Positions 1 through 8,694 of a stretch of 64,000 bases of DNA are shown here, piece by piece. The position numbers and the translations under genes were made by a program. The stretch is from Pseudomonas putida (GTDB lineage Bacteria > Pseudomonadota > Gammaproteobacteria > Pseudomonadales > Pseudomonadaceae). How positions within the stretch are numbered: position 1 is the first letter of the stretch; each line of letters begins with the position of its first letter. The stretch spans positions 1 through 64,000 of the forward strand of contig NZ_SMTE01000020.1 of the NCBI RefSeq assembly GCF_004357765.1. Reading direction: 5' to 3'. The notes under the pieces are model-generated. The model saw only the letters and a program-made list of their open reading frames with translations, ran no database searches and was not told the DNA's origin.

Positions 1-9
1 ATGGTCCTT

Positions 10-94
10 GTGGGAGCGGGCTTGTCCCGCGAATGGGGCGACGCGGTGAATGGCACCGGCTTCGCCGGTGTTCGCGGGACAAGCCCGCTCCCAC
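10..94. repeat. REP doublet (inverted REP pair)
   Basis: Two inverted copies of the common P. putida REP sequence (core GGAGCGGGCTTGTCCCGCG) face each other at about 10-33 and 71-94, and a small GGCACCGGCTTCGCCGGTG-like hairpin lies between them. Such pairs are non-coding mobile repeats moved in trans by RAYT transposases. It lies downstream of the Gre-like gene and may also act as a transcription end structure. Confidence 0.85.
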
Positions 95-161
95 TGAGCC
101 AAGCTGATCAATGAGTTATGTTTTGTTCTATGAGAGCGGGCCTGCCGGTGAAGAGGCCGGT

Positions 162-635
162 TCAGACGACCTCAACGATATAGAACACCTGCGCCCCCAG
201 CCCCAGCTCATCATCGACCTTCTTGCCGACCAGCTGCTGCCCCAGTGGCGAGCGCGGCGTGATCACCGTCACCAGCCCATCGCCTTGGCCAATCTTCAGC
301 CCCGCCGCCTCTGGGCCGAGGAACAGCCGCCGCCGCTCGCCCTGTTCATCTTCAAGGATCACCAGGTTGCTCACCTGCACACCCCGAGCGGGGTCGTAAT
401 CGCGTAACAGCAGTTGCTGATAGGTCAGTAGCGCCTGGCGGATCTCAGCCGTGCGCCGGGCCTGGCCGGTCGCCAGGTAGGAGGCTTCCAGGCCGAGGGT
501 GTCGTACTTGTTCTCGGCGATGTTCTCTTCGGCGGTGGCCGCTTCGTACGCCGTCTGGGCCGCACGGCGTAGCACCTCCATATCGGCTTCGAGGGCAGTG
601 ACGATACCCTCGAGCAGGGTGACCTTGTCGATCAT
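162..635 (-). CDS. GreA/GreB-like transcription factor family protein
   Basis: 157 residues. The N-terminal half is helical and looks like the Gre coiled coil (residues 1-75, with an acidic AEENIAENKYD stretch near the expected tip). The C-terminal half carries a Gre-like FKBP-type end with VTVITPRSPLGQQLVGKKVDD. Gre factors enter the RNA polymerase secondary channel; whether this one stimulates RNA cleavage cannot be told from sequence. The start at 635 is chosen because its ATG overlaps the TGA of the upstream gene (ATGA), and the longer open frame upstream runs in the shadow of that gene. Not a canonical GreA: the C-terminal domain is recognisable but the N-terminal half is divergent. Pairing with a membrane protein gene is unusual for Gre factors. 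Confidence 0.7.
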   Translation of the reverse strand: MIDKVTLLEGIVTALEADMEVLRRAAQTAYEAATAEENIAENKYDTLGLEASYLATGQARRTAEIRQALLTYQQLLLRDYDPARGVQVSNLVILEDEQGERRRLFLGPEAAGLKIGQGDGLVTVITPRSPLGQQLVGKKVDDELGLGAQVFYIVEVV

Positions 636-1027
636 CGGTAGCAGAACTCCAGCACGTTGGCCTGACTCTTGTCGGTCGGCGCGGTACGGTTCTGCTGCAA
701 CCAGAACTGGCACTTGGGACTGTTCAGGTTGCGCGGGTTGCCTTGGGCGGCTTCGGCGGCTTGTTGCAGTTCCTGCTTGTGCAAGATGTCCTTGTAGCGT
801 TCGAACATCTCGGCCTGGGCGTCGGCCGGTGCGGCGCTCGGCGTTACCGGACGGGCCAGGGAGGGCGCCACTACGGCAGCGACCGGCTGCGCCTGCTCGG
901 GCCAGAAACGCAGGGCCAGCCATGCGCTCACGGCCACTGCCACGGCACCCAGCCACAGGCCAAGGGCCACGCAGAGGATCAGTTGCACGGGCTTGAGGGT
1001 AATCTTCAGTTCACGCGGGCGCGGCAT
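632..1027 (-). CDS. small single-pass membrane protein, unknown function
   Basis: 131 residues. The N-terminus is basic (MPRPRELKITLKP), followed by one long hydrophobic segment at about residues 13-42 and an Ala/Pro-rich linker. The C-terminal domain at about residues 70-131 has two cysteines (SPKCQFW and LEFCYR) that could form a periplasmic disulfide. An AGGAGG ribosome binding site lies 5 bases before the ATG. The stop codon overlaps the start of the Gre-like gene by four bases, so the two are translationally coupled. No named family is recognised; I infer only an inner-membrane protein with a small exported domain. Confidence 0.7.
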   Translation of the reverse strand: MPRPRELKITLKPVQLILCVALGLWLGAVAVAVSAWLALRFWPEQAQPVAAVVAPSLARPVTPSAAPADAQAEMFERYKDILHKQELQQAAEAAQGNPRNLNSPKCQFWLQQNRTAPTDKSQANVLEFCYR

Positions 1028-1207
1028 GGCAGCCTCCTGGCAAGGCGGGTCGAGCGCTATTGTGGCATGGCCTCGGCTGGTTTTTTCAGAGGCAGTGCTT
1101 TAACCCAGGATAAATTATCCGCAGAATTCGCGGTTTACCTGAGGGGCAAGGGCGGGGCACTTGACATCCTCCCCGCACTAAAGTCCGGTATCTCGCGGAG
1201 AAAACCG

Positions 1208-2341
1208 ATGAAAACCAGCTGGGACATCTTCTGCACGGTCGTCGATAACTATGGCGACATTGGCGTCACCTGGCGCCTGGCCCGGCAACTGGTGGCCGAG
1301 CATGACCTGGCGGTGCGCCTGTGGGTGGACGACCTGGGCGCCTTCGTGCCGCTGTGTCCAGGAGCCGATGCGAGCGCCGCGCAGCAGTGGCAGCAGGGCG
1401 TCGAAGTGCGCGCCTGGCCGGCCCCGTGGCAGCCAGCCGAGCCTGCCGACGTGGTCATCGGAGCGTTTGGTTGCCAATTGCCCGAGGCCTACATCGAGGC
1501 CCTGGCCCAGCGCCGCACGCCTGCGCTGTGGCTCAACCTCGAATACCTCAGTGCCGAGGACTGGGTCGAAGGCTGCCATGGTTTGCCATCGCCGCAGCCG
1601 GGCGGCCTGCGCAAGGTGTTCTTCTTCCCCGGTTTCACCGACAGGACTGGTGGGCTGCTGCGCGAAGGCACCTTGCTGACGCGCCGGGCCGCATTCGAAA
1701 CCGAGCCGGGCCCGCGCGCCGCCTTTCTGGCCGGGCTCGGCGTGCAGCCCGAGGCCGGGGCGCGGCTGATCTCGCTGTTCGCTTACGAGAACGCGCAATT
1801 GGGCGGCTGGCTCGATGCCCTTGCCGAAGATGTCTGCCCCAGTCACCTGCTGGTGCCCCAGGGGCGTATCCTTGGTGACCTGTGTGCCTGGCTCGGCGAG
1901 GATTCACTGGCAGTGGGGGCATGCCGCGTGCGCGGTTCGTTGACCGTGCAGATCCTGCCCTTCGTCAGCCAGGACGACTACGACCGGCTGCTTTGGAGTT
2001 GCGACTTCAATGCCGTGCGCGGCGAGGATTCGTTCGTCCGCGCGCAGTGGGCAGGACGTCCGCTGCTGTGGCACATCTACGTCCAGGAAGAGAATGCCCA
2101 CTGGGAAAAACTCGAAGCGTTCCTCAAGCTTTATCGCCAGGGGTTGTCGGAAACTGCCGGCGAGGCGTTGGTCGCGCTGTGGCGGGCCTGGAACATGCAT
2201 CGCGACATGAACCCGGCCTGGCGCGCTGTGCTGACGCACTGGGACGAACTGCAGGCGCATGCCCGCCAATGGTGCGCCAATCAGGCCGCTCAGCCGGACC
2301 TTGCCATGAAGCTGGTACAGTTTTACCGAAATTGGCTATGA
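1208..2341 (+). CDS. earP: EF-P arginine-32 rhamnosyltransferase EarP
   Basis: 377 residues. EarP transfers L-rhamnose from dTDP-L-rhamnose to Arg32 of elongation factor P, which the factor needs to rescue ribosomes stalled at polyproline. The N-terminus (MKTSWDIFCTVVDNYGDIGV) carries the conserved Asp-containing loop of the family, and the C-terminal Rossmann-like half contains the nucleotide-sugar pocket with RGEDSFVRAQWAGRPLLWHIY (a conserved D-SF-RAQ-AGKP-type motif). The start at 1208 follows GGAG and matches the usual family N-terminus; the longer frame upstream is not credible. The gene lies 48 bases before efp on the same strand, and its substrate gene efp encodes Arg32, so the pair is internally consistent. 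Confidence 0.95.
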   Translation: MKTSWDIFCTVVDNYGDIGVTWRLARQLVAEHDLAVRLWVDDLGAFVPLCPGADASAAQQWQQGVEVRAWPAPWQPAEPADVVIGAFGCQLPEAYIEALAQRRTPALWLNLEYLSAEDWVEGCHGLPSPQPGGLRKVFFFPGFTDRTGGLLREGTLLTRRAAFETEPGPRAAFLAGLGVQPEAGARLISLFAYENAQLGGWLDALAEDVCPSHLLVPQGRILGDLCAWLGEDSLAVGACRVRGSLTVQILPFVSQDDYDRLLWSCDFNAVRGEDSFVRAQWAGRPLLWHIYVQEENAHWEKLEAFLKLYRQGLSETAGEALVALWRAWNMHRDMNPAWRAVLTHWDELQAHARQWCANQAAQPDLAMKLVQFYRNWL

Positions 2342-2389
2342 TACGCGGCCTCGATTTTTATAAATCCATCCAGATTCGGATACTTCGTA

Positions 2390-2959
2390 ATGAAAACTGG
2401 TAAAGAACTGAAACCCGGTACCGTACTGCGTATCGACAACGACCCGTGGCTGGTACAGAAAGCTGAGTTCACCAAGTCGGGCCGTAACAGCGCGATCATG
2501 AAGACCAAGCTGAAGAACCTGCTGACCGGCTACAAGACCGAAACCGTCTACGGTGCGGACGACAAGCTGGACGACGTGATCCTGGATCGCAAAGAAGCGA
2601 CCCTGTCGTTCATCAACGGTGACGAATACACCTTCATGGACACCACCGACTACACCATGTACGAGCTGAACGCCGAAGACATCGAGGCCGTTCTGCCGTA
2701 CATCGAAGAAGGCATGGAAGACGTCTGCGAAGCCGTGTTCTTCGAAGGCCGTCTGGTATCGGTAGAACTGCCGACCACCATCAGCCGCCAGGTCGTCTAC
2801 ACCGAGAACGCTGCTCGCGGCGACACCTCGGGCAAGGTGATGAAGCCTGCCAAGCTGAAGAACGGTACCGAGATCTCGGTTGCCGACTTCATCCAGATCG
2901 ACGAGTGGATCGACATCGACACTCGCGACAACAGCTTCAAAGGCCGTTCCAAGAAGTAA
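2390..2959 (+). CDS. efp: translation elongation factor P
   Basis: 189 residues, the usual length, with a KOW-like N-terminal domain followed by two OB folds. EF-P binds between the P and E sites of the ribosome and promotes peptide bond formation at consecutive prolines. The modification loop reads [11 protein letters not shown], with Arg at residue 32, the hallmark of the rhamnosylated subfamily that is modified by EarP rather than by lysylation at Lys34. It is directly downstream of earP and is followed by a clear intrinsic terminator. The gap from earP contains an AT-rich stretch (about 2343-2390) that could hold a separate promoter, in line with the much higher need for EF-P than for its modifier. 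Confidence 0.98.
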   Translation: MKTGKELKPGTVLRIDNDPWLVQKAEFTKSGRNSAIMKTKLKNLLTGYKTETVYGADDKLDDVILDRKEATLSFINGDEYTFMDTTDYTMYELNAEDIEAVLPYIEEGMEDVCEAVFFEGRLVSVELPTTISRQVVYTENAARGDTSGKVMKPAKLKNGTEISVADFIQIDEWIDIDTRDNSFKGRSKK

Positions 2960-2979
2960 TTCTTCTTGCGACGAGCACG

Positions 2980-3007
2980 AAAAACCCGGCCTTGGCCGGG
3001 TTTTTTT
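2980..3007. terminator. intrinsic terminator between efp and ohr
   Basis: Stem AACCCGGCC/GGCCGGGTT with a short loop, a run of T after it on the plus strand and a run of A before it. It can therefore serve both convergent genes, efp and ohr. Confidence 0.9.
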
Positions 3008-3018
3008 GTGCCTGCGGT

Positions 3019-3447
3019 TTACACCGTCACGTGCAGTCGCACATCGACATTGCCGCGGGTGGCGTTGGAGTAAGGGCAAACCTGGTGCGCCTTTTCCACA
3101 AGTCCTTCGGCATCGGCCTGGGCCAGGCCCGGCAGGTTGATGTGCAGATCGATGTCCAGTCCGAAACCACCAGGAATCTGGCCGATACCCACCTTGGCGG
3201 TGATCGAGGCATCGGCGGGCAGGGCTTTTTTCTCCTGGCCGGCGACGAACTTCAGGGCGCCGATGAAGCAGGCCGAGTAACCGGCGGCGAACAGCTGCTC
3301 GGGGTTGGTGCCTTCACCGCCCGCGCCGCCCAGTTCCTTGGGGGTGCTGAGCTTGACTTCGAGCTTGCCGTCGCTGGCGCGGGATTTGCCGTCGCGCCCG
3401 CCAGTGGAGGTGGCTTCGGCGATGTACAGCGGAGTGACCTTTTGCAT
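3019..3447 (-). CDS. ohr: organic hydroperoxide resistance thiol peroxidase Ohr
   Basis: 142 residues, the usual OsmC/Ohr size. Ohr reduces organic and fatty-acid hydroperoxides with a pair of cysteines, here in [10 protein letters not shown] (about residue 60) and [13 protein letters not shown] (about residue 124); the active-site Arg falls in the first domain. The C-terminal [11 protein letters not shown] motif is diagnostic of Ohr as opposed to OsmC. The gene lies 141 bases downstream of ohrR on the same strand, with a probable operator in between, which is the standard OhrR-controlled arrangement. Induction by organic peroxides is expected. Confidence 0.96.
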   Translation of the reverse strand: MQKVTPLYIAEATSTGGRDGKSRASDGKLEVKLSTPKELGGAGGEGTNPEQLFAAGYSACFIGALKFVAGQEKKALPADASITAKVGIGQIPGGFGLDIDLHINLPGLAQADAEGLVEKAHQVCPYSNATRGNVDVRLHVTV

Positions 3448-3510
3448 CTTGAGCCTCGTGAGTGTGCTGTGCGCCCGGGGTATCCGGACCGCTTCGGGTG
3501 AGTACGGGAT

Positions 3511-3550
3511 TTAAATTAGCGCGCAATTAGTTAGTGCGCAAGATAAATAT
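3511..3550 (-). promoter_or_regulatory. probable ohr promoter with OhrR operator
   Basis: The AT-rich stretch upstream of ohr contains an 11-base direct repeat, TTAGCGCGCAA at 3516-3526 and TTAGTGCGCAA at 3531-3541, spaced by 15 bases. Each copy includes a GCGC dyad. MarR-family OhrR dimers bind inverted repeats overlapping the ohr promoter, so this is the best candidate operator, though it is not the ACAATT-type site known from some species. Confidence 0.5.
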
Positions 3551-3588
3551 TCGACCGTTTGTCCGACGGCCATTTCACAGCGTAGTCG

Positions 3589-4044
3589 TCAGAGCTTTTT
3601 TTGCAGGTTGTCGCGCAGTTCGAGCAATTCTGCCTGCAGCTGGCGCAGGCGTTCGACGGATTTGCCGCTGGCTTCGAGGATGCACTGCGGTACGCGCTTG
3701 GCCTGCTCGCGCAGTGCCTGGCCCTTGTCGGTCAGTTGCACGAGCACCACGCGTTCATCTTCGCGGCTGCGCGTGCGCTTGAGCAGGCCTTCGCTTTCCA
3801 GGCGCTTGAGCAGCGGGGTCAGCGAGCCTGGATCGGTGAGCAGGCGCTGGCTGATCTCACCGACGGTGAGACCGTCCTGCTCCCACAGCACCAGCATCGC
3901 CAGGTATTGCGGGTAGGTCAGGCCCAAGGCCTGCAACAGCGGTTTGTAGACCTTGGTCATGAGCAACGAGGTCGAGTGCAGGGCGAAACAGACCTGGTTG
4001 TTCAGCAGCAGCTCGTCACAGGGGGCTTGTATGTCGGCGTTCAT
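3589..4044 (-). CDS. ohrR: organic peroxide-sensing MarR-family repressor OhrR
   Basis: 151 residues. The sequence LLLNNQVCFALHS places the peroxidatic cysteine at residue 19, equivalent to Cys15/Cys22 of characterised OhrRs, and a second cysteine occurs at about residue 121 (VPQCILEAS). This indicates a 2-Cys sensor that forms an intersubunit disulfide on oxidation. The winged helix is visible as VGEISQRLLTDPGSLTPLLKRLE, with the wing at RTRSREDERVV. It is followed by ohr, its classic target. Confidence 0.93.
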   Translation of the reverse strand: MNADIQAPCDELLLNNQVCFALHSTSLLMTKVYKPLLQALGLTYPQYLAMLVLWEQDGLTVGEISQRLLTDPGSLTPLLKRLESEGLLKRTRSREDERVVLVQLTDKGQALREQAKRVPQCILEASGKSVERLRQLQAELLELRDNLQKKL

Positions 4045-4101
4045 GCAGGTCCTTGAGTTCGATCAGATGAGAATCTAGCACGCTGAAGGTTGGCGCGCTC
4101 A

Positions 4102-5055
4102 CTACCAACGTAATTCGCTGCGCAGCGCCAAGTCCCACGGCGGGACCGGGCTGAACCGGCTCTTGAGAAATTCGAGCAGCAAACGGCTGCGAGAGTTCGT
4201 TTCATGTTCCAGGCGCAGTGCATAGATGCCACTGTTCTCCGCTTCAGGCAGGCCGTTCTGGCAAAACAACGGCACCAACTCGCCGCGCAGCAAGTATTCG
4301 CTGACCAGCCAGGTGGGTAGGTGGGCGATGCCTAGGCCCCTGATCGCTCCGAACAGCAGGGTTTCGGCATTGTTGGCGGTCATGCGCATGCGCGTCGGCT
4401 TGTACAGCCGGGCTTGTCCGGCGACGTTGAAGCGCCAGGCGAACGGCGGCGCCAGGCCGGCCCAGTCGAGGCCGTCGTGGTCCGCCAGTTCGCTGGGGCA
4501 GCTCGGCATGCCGCGGCTGGCCAGGTAGGCGGGGCTGGCGCAGGCGATGCGTACCATGTAGGCCAATGGCGTGGCCACCAGGCGGGTATCGGCCAGGGGG
4601 CCGGCACGTAGCACCAGATCGACTTCGCCCAAGTGGCTGCCACGCAGGTCGACGAAGCTGTCGATCAGGCGAAGTTGCACGTCGAGACCCGGATAGGCTA
4701 CCAGGAAGTCGGCGATCGCCGGAGCCAGGTGGCGGCGACCGAACGGGGCCGGCGCGTCGACCCGGATCAGGCCTTCCGGGGCGTTGCTCAGCGACACCGC
4801 CTCGGCACGGGCCAGGCGCAGCTCTTCGAGGATACGCCGAGCCCGTTCGGCGAATGCGTTGCCGGCCGGGGTAGCGCGCACGGCGTGGGTGCTGCGAGTG
4901 AACAGGCGACTGCCTACGGCCTGCTCCAGGCTGTCGATGCGCCGGGCCACGGCGGACGGCGTCAGTGGATGGCGGCGGGCCGCGGCGGAGAAGCTGCCGG
5001 TTTCCAGTACGTCGAGAAACAGACTCAACTGATCGGTGAGGGTATCGGGGTTCAT
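4102..5055 (-). CDS. LysR-family transcriptional regulator
   Basis: 317 residues. The N-terminal winged HTH is clear (FLDVLETGSFSAAARRHPLTPSAVARRIDSLE split over residues 13-45), followed by a periplasmic-binding-like effector domain. The motif L-TRSTHAVR-TPAG is typical of the CrgA/DhcR-like branch of LysR proteins. It is transcribed divergently from the TauE/SafE-type permease with 115 bases between start codons, so that permease is the likely target. The effector is unknown; by analogy with other LysR-TSUP pairs a sulfur- or carbon-containing anion is possible. Confidence 0.88.
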   Translation of the reverse strand: MNPDTLTDQLSLFLDVLETGSFSAAARRHPLTPSAVARRIDSLEQAVGSRLFTRSTHAVRATPAGNAFAERARRILEELRLARAEAVSLSNAPEGLIRVDAPAPFGRRHLAPAIADFLVAYPGLDVQLRLIDSFVDLRGSHLGEVDLVLRAGPLADTRLVATPLAYMVRIACASPAYLASRGMPSCPSELADHDGLDWAGLAPPFAWRFNVAGQARLYKPTRMRMTANNAETLLFGAIRGLGIAHLPTWLVSEYLLRGELVPLFCQNGLPEAENSGIYALRLEHETNSRSRLLLEFLKSRFSPVPPWDLALRSELRW

Positions 5056-5170
5056 GGGCTACCGTGCTTGTGCATGAAACGCAAAGCCATTGTGCGCTGC
5101 TGTGCGTTTCCCCGCCAGTTGGCAGTCGTTAGCATTGCTCGGATTGAAAGTACAGGCGGATGAGGCCCTG

Positions 5171-5920
5171 ATGATCGAGTGGTTGATGTATATCGTGCTG
5201 GGCGCCGCCCTGGGGACCATGGGTGGCTTGTTCGGCATTGGCGGCGGGCTGATCGCCATCCCGGCGCTGGGTGTGTTGTTCGGCCTGGACCAGCAGGTCG
5301 CCCAAGGGACTGCGCTGGTGATGGTGGTGCCCAATGTGCTGCTGGCGTTGTGGCGCTATCACCAGCGCAATCGCATCGAATTGCGCCACGCCTTGCCGCT
5401 GTCGCTGTGCAGCCTGGTGTTCGCCTGGCTGGGGTCGCTCTTCGCAGTGGGGCTCGATGCCCACTCGATGCGGCTGGGGTTCGTCGGCTTCCTGGTAGCG
5501 CTGGCAGCATGGAACGTGGCGAGGATGTTCCTCAAGGTCGCCCCGGCCAGCAACGAGCTGCGCTATGCCTGGCCCTGGCTGGGGGTCTTGGGTAGCTTCG
5601 CCGGCGCCATGGGGGGCTTGTTCGGCGTGGGCGGGGCCGTGGTGGCCACGCCGATCCTGACCAGCGTATTCGGCACCACCCAGGTGGTGGCTCAAGGCTT
5701 GTCGTTGGCACTGGCCGCGCCGAGCACTTCGGTGACCCTGGTCACCTACGGCCTGCACCACAGTGTCGACTGGAGCATCGGGATCCCCTTGGCGGTCGGT
5801 GGTTTGCTGAGCATCAGCTGGGGGGTGAAGCTGGCTCATGCACTGCCGGAAAAGGTCTTGCGCGGGATGTTCTGCGTCTTCCTGGTGGTGTGCGCGGTGA
5901 TGTTGGCTTACGAGCTTTGA
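5171..5920 (+). CDS. TauE/SafE (TSUP) family membrane permease
   Basis: 249 residues with about 8 hydrophobic segments and the duplicated signature of the family, GTMGGLFGIGGGLIAIPAL near the N-terminus and FAGAMGGLFGVGGAVVATPIL near residue 155. TSUP proteins export or import sulfite, sulfoacetate, taurine-related or other organic anions across the inner membrane. The start at 5171 (MIEWLMYIVLG) places the first segment at the N-terminus as in homologues; the longer open frame adds an implausible extension. The divergent LysR gene at 5055 probably regulates it. Confidence 0.88.
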   Translation: MIEWLMYIVLGAALGTMGGLFGIGGGLIAIPALGVLFGLDQQVAQGTALVMVVPNVLLALWRYHQRNRIELRHALPLSLCSLVFAWLGSLFAVGLDAHSMRLGFVGFLVALAAWNVARMFLKVAPASNELRYAWPWLGVLGSFAGAMGGLFGVGGAVVATPILTSVFGTTQVVAQGLSLALAAPSTSVTLVTYGLHHSVDWSIGIPLAVGGLLSISWGVKLAHALPEKVLRGMFCVFLVVCAVMLAYEL

Positions 5921-5966
5921 GCGCACTGGCACGATCGCAGCCAAGCCGGCGCCGAGCGCCTTGGGT

Positions 5967-6818
5967 TCACTGGAATCCTTCGACGATGTAGTCGGCCATG
6001 CAATCAATGATCGGTGACTGGCTTTGCGAATTGCGCAGGAGCATCACATTGGCCATCGGTAGCTCCGGCAGCCCCTCGTTTTCCCCCAGGATGCGCACGT
6101 TGCCGCCAATCAGGCTCTGCAACTGCGCGGTCACCGCAAGCCCTGCCGTGACCACGGCGAAAATTGCCGCCAGGCTGGGGCTGGTGTAGGCAACGCGGTA
6201 ATCGATACCTTGGGTTTCCAGCGCATTGCAGGTCCAGGCTCGGCAGAAGCAATCGGTGTTGAACAGCGCCAAGGGCATGGGCCGCTGCTCGTGGGGGCAG
6301 AAGCCTTCGGCGGCGGCCCAAACCAGTCGCTCCTGGCGCAACAACTGGCCGACCTCGTTGCCGGGTTCGCGGGTGACGATAGTCAGGTCCAGATCCTGGC
6401 GCAGCATCAATTGCTTCGACGAGTCGCAGTGCACCTCGACCTGCACCAGCGGGTAGGACTGGGCGAAGCTGGAAAGAATGGTCGGCAGGAAGCGCATGGC
6501 ATAGTCGTCAGGCGTGCCGATGCGCACCAGTCCGACCATGTGCGGCATGCGCAGGGTATTGAACACCTCGCCGTGCAGCTTGAGGATGCGCCGGGCATAG
6601 CCCAACAACACTTGCCCTTCGGCGGTCAGGCGCACCTGGCGGCCGTCACGCAGGAACAGCTGGCGCTGCAGGATGTCCTCCTCCAGGCGCTTCATCTGCA
6701 TACTCACCGCCGACTGGGTGCGGTTGACCACTTCCCCGGCGCGGGTGAAGCCGCCTTGCTCGGCGATGGCGACGAAGGTGCGCAGCACATCCGCGTCGAG
6801 GCTCTGGTACTGAGACAT
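5967..6818 (-). CDS. LysR-family regulator, LrhA/HexA-like
   Basis: 283 residues. The N-terminus reads LDADVLRTFVAIAEQGGFTR followed by AGEVVNRTQSAVSMQMKRLE, a combination typical of the LrhA/HexA/PecT branch, which controls motility, virulence and surface traits. The co-inducer domain is full length. The start at 6818 is preferred over the longer open frame (315 residues) because it matches family N-termini and is preceded by GGAG. It is divergent from the DUF1127 gene, start codons 97 bases apart, a pairing common in pseudomonads and suggesting direct regulation of that gene. Confidence 0.87.
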   Translation of the reverse strand: MSQYQSLDADVLRTFVAIAEQGGFTRAGEVVNRTQSAVSMQMKRLEEDILQRQLFLRDGRQVRLTAEGQVLLGYARRILKLHGEVFNTLRMPHMVGLVRIGTPDDYAMRFLPTILSSFAQSYPLVQVEVHCDSSKQLMLRQDLDLTIVTREPGNEVGQLLRQERLVWAAAEGFCPHEQRPMPLALFNTDCFCRAWTCNALETQGIDYRVAYTSPSLAAIFAVVTAGLAVTAQLQSLIGGNVRILGENEGLPELPMANVMLLRNSQSQSPIIDCMADYIVEGFQ

Positions 6819-6915
6819 TGCATCAATCTCCGAGATGGATCGCATCAGAAACATTCGTTGGATTGATCTTAAGCCCAGGATGAAACTGAAGCCATCGAAC
6901 ACGGAGGGCTTCACG

Positions 6916-7134
6916 ATGAAAGGTCATGTCAGCAGCATCCAACAACCTGCCTTCTCTTTTTCCCATCTGTGGCACAGGCTGCTTCAGCGCGTGACACGTT
7001 GGCAGCAGCTGTATCGCCAGCGGCGCGAACTGGCCAGCCTCGGCGATGAGACCTTGAAGGATCTGGGATTGAGTCGGGCGGACATCATGCAGGAAGCCGA
7101 GCGGCCGTTCTGGGATGATCCGCTGCGTAAATGA
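6916..7134 (+). CDS. DUF1127 (YjiS-like) small protein
   Basis: 72 residues. The C-terminal 45 residues carry the DUF1127 signature: a basic helix (RQRRELASLGDETLKDLGLS) followed by RADIMQEAERPFWDD. Proteins of this family are small Arg-rich factors; members in alphaproteobacteria affect RNA turnover and phosphate or carbon responses, but the role in Pseudomonas is unclear. The start at 6916 is preceded by GGAGGG about 9 bases upstream. Its divergent neighbour is the LrhA-like regulator. Confidence 0.85.
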   Translation: MKGHVSSIQQPAFSFSHLWHRLLQRVTRWQQLYRQRRELASLGDETLKDLGLSRADIMQEAERPFWDDPLRK

Positions 7135-7167
7135 AGAGTTCGTCGATAGATTGTGGGTGTCTAGAAG

Positions 7168-7195
7168 ATCGAGCGCCGCCCGCGCGGCGCTCGAT
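7168..7195. repeat. ATCGAGCGCCGC palindrome, copy 1
   Basis: Perfect 12-base arms ATCGAGCGCCGC and GCGGCGCTCGAT around a CCGC loop. The same palindrome recurs at 14411-14444 and 61883-61913, always between genes. It lies between the DUF1127 gene and the 3' end of the DAHP synthase gene and could double as a hairpin ending transcription. Confidence 0.8.
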
Positions 7196-7260
7196 ATATG
7201 CGCCCCCACAACCCTCCAGCGCACACCCTCAAAACACCCGTCCCCCTAATCCCCCAAACC

Positions 7261-8607
7261 TCAGCGCCGAACTTGTTTCAAGGTCTCGGCAATCAGAAAC
7301 GCCAGTTCCAGCGACTGATCGGCGTTCATGCGCGGGTCGCAGTGGGTGTGATAGCGATCGGACAAGGCATCTTCGGTGATCGGTCGCGCACCACCAATGC
7401 ATTCGGTGACGTTCTGCCCGGTCATCTCGATGTGAATGCCACCGGCATGGCTGCCCTCGGCCTGGTGCACCTGGAAGAACTGCTTCACCTCGTCGAGGAT
7501 CTGCGCGAAATCGCGAGTCTTGTAGCCGCTGCTGGCCTTGATGGTGTTGCCGTGCATCGGGTCGGAGCTCCACAGCACCTTGCGCCCCTCGCGCTCGACG
7601 GTGCGAATCAACCCGGGTAGATGGTCGCCGACCTTGCCGGCGCCCATGCGCACGATCAGGTTCAGGCGGCCAGGATCGTTGAGCGGGTTGAGGATGTCGA
7701 TCAGGCGGATCAGCTCCTCGGGGTTCATGCTCGGGCCGACCTTGACGCCGATCGGGTTGTGCACGCCGCGCAGAAACTCGACATGGGCGCCGTCGAGCTG
7801 GCGGGTGCGGTCGCCGATCCACAGCATGTGCGCCGAGCAGTCGTAGTAGTCCCCGGTCAGGCTGTCACTGCGCACGAACGCTTCTTCATAGTTGAGCAGC
7901 AAGGCTTCGTGGGCGGTGAAGAAACTGGTTTCACGCAGTTGCGGGGCGCTGTCCAGGCCACAGGCGCGCATGAAGGCCAGGGTCTCGTCGATGCGGTTGG
8001 CCAATTGATGGTATTTGTCGGCCAGCGCCGAGTTGGCGATGAAGTCCAGGTTCCACTTGTGCACCTGGTGCAGGTCGGCAAAGCCACCCTGGGCGAAGGC
8101 GCGCAGCAGGTTGAGACTGGCAGTGGCCTGGTGGTAGGCCTGCAGCAGGCGATCCGGGTCGGGTACGCGGCTCTTGGCGTCGAAACCGATGCCGTTGACG
8201 ATGTCGCCACGGTAGGCGGGCAGGGTGATGTCACCGATGGTCTCGTCGTTCGCCGAGCGCGGCTTGGCGAACTGGCCGGCCATGCGTCCGACCTTCACCA
8301 CCGGGCAGCCGGCGGCGAAGGTCATGACGATGGCCATCTGCAACAGCACCTTGAAGGTGTCACGGATCTTTGCCGCAGAGAACTCGGCGAAGCTTTCCGC
8401 ACAGTCGCCGCCCTGCAGCAGGAAGGCGCGGCCTTCGGTGACCTCGGCGAACTGTCGGCGCAACTCTCGCGCCTCGCCGGCGAACACCAGCGGCGGGTAA
8501 CTGGCCAGGGTCTGCTCGACCCGCGCCAGGTGGGCGGCGTCGGGGTAGGTCGGTTGCTGCTGGATCGGCAGGGCGCGCCAGCTGTCGGGGCTCCACGGGT
8601 GGTTCAT
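7261..8607 (-). CDS. 3-deoxy-7-phosphoheptulonate (DAHP) synthase, type II
   Basis: 448 residues. It condenses phosphoenolpyruvate and erythrose 4-phosphate, the first step of the shikimate pathway. Type II (plant-like) signatures are clear: [11 protein letters not shown] with the metal-binding Cys, [46 protein letters not shown], and the metal ligands in [23 protein letters not shown] and [12 protein letters not shown] lies just before the ATG; I choose the ATG at 8607 ([10 protein letters not shown]), the usual N-terminus. It lacks the extra N-terminal extension of the mycobacterial enzyme, so feedback control by Trp/Phe may differ. Probably a housekeeping enzyme rather than one for phenazine, since no phz genes are nearby. 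Confidence 0.95.
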   Translation of the reverse strand: MNHPWSPDSWRALPIQQQPTYPDAAHLARVEQTLASYPPLVFAGEARELRRQFAEVTEGRAFLLQGGDCAESFAEFSAAKIRDTFKVLLQMAIVMTFAAGCPVVKVGRMAGQFAKPRSANDETIGDITLPAYRGDIVNGIGFDAKSRVPDPDRLLQAYHQATASLNLLRAFAQGGFADLHQVHKWNLDFIANSALADKYHQLANRIDETLAFMRACGLDSAPQLRETSFFTAHEALLLNYEEAFVRSDSLTGDYYDCSAHMLWIGDRTRQLDGAHVEFLRGVHNPIGVKVGPSMNPEELIRLIDILNPLNDPGRLNLIVRMGAGKVGDHLPGLIRTVEREGRKVLWSSDPMHGNTIKASSGYKTRDFAQILDEVKQFFQVHQAEGSHAGGIHIEMTGQNVTECIGGARPITEDALSDRYHTHCDPRMNADQSLELAFLIAETLKQVRR

Positions 8608-8665
8608 CACGGGCTCGATCAGGTAGAGGATAGGCTGACTGCCATGGTAACAGCCGGCGCTGTGC

Positions 8666-8694
8666 TTGTTGCATCCGGGGCGTTGACGGACAAT
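8666..8694 (+). promoter_or_regulatory. possible sigma70 promoter of the spermidine-synthase-like gene
   Basis: TTGTTG at 8666-8671 and GACAAT at 8689-8694, spaced by 17 bases. The -10 overlaps the first in-frame ATG at 8693, which argues that translation starts at the later ATG at 8726. Weak match, so tentative. Confidence 0.3.
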
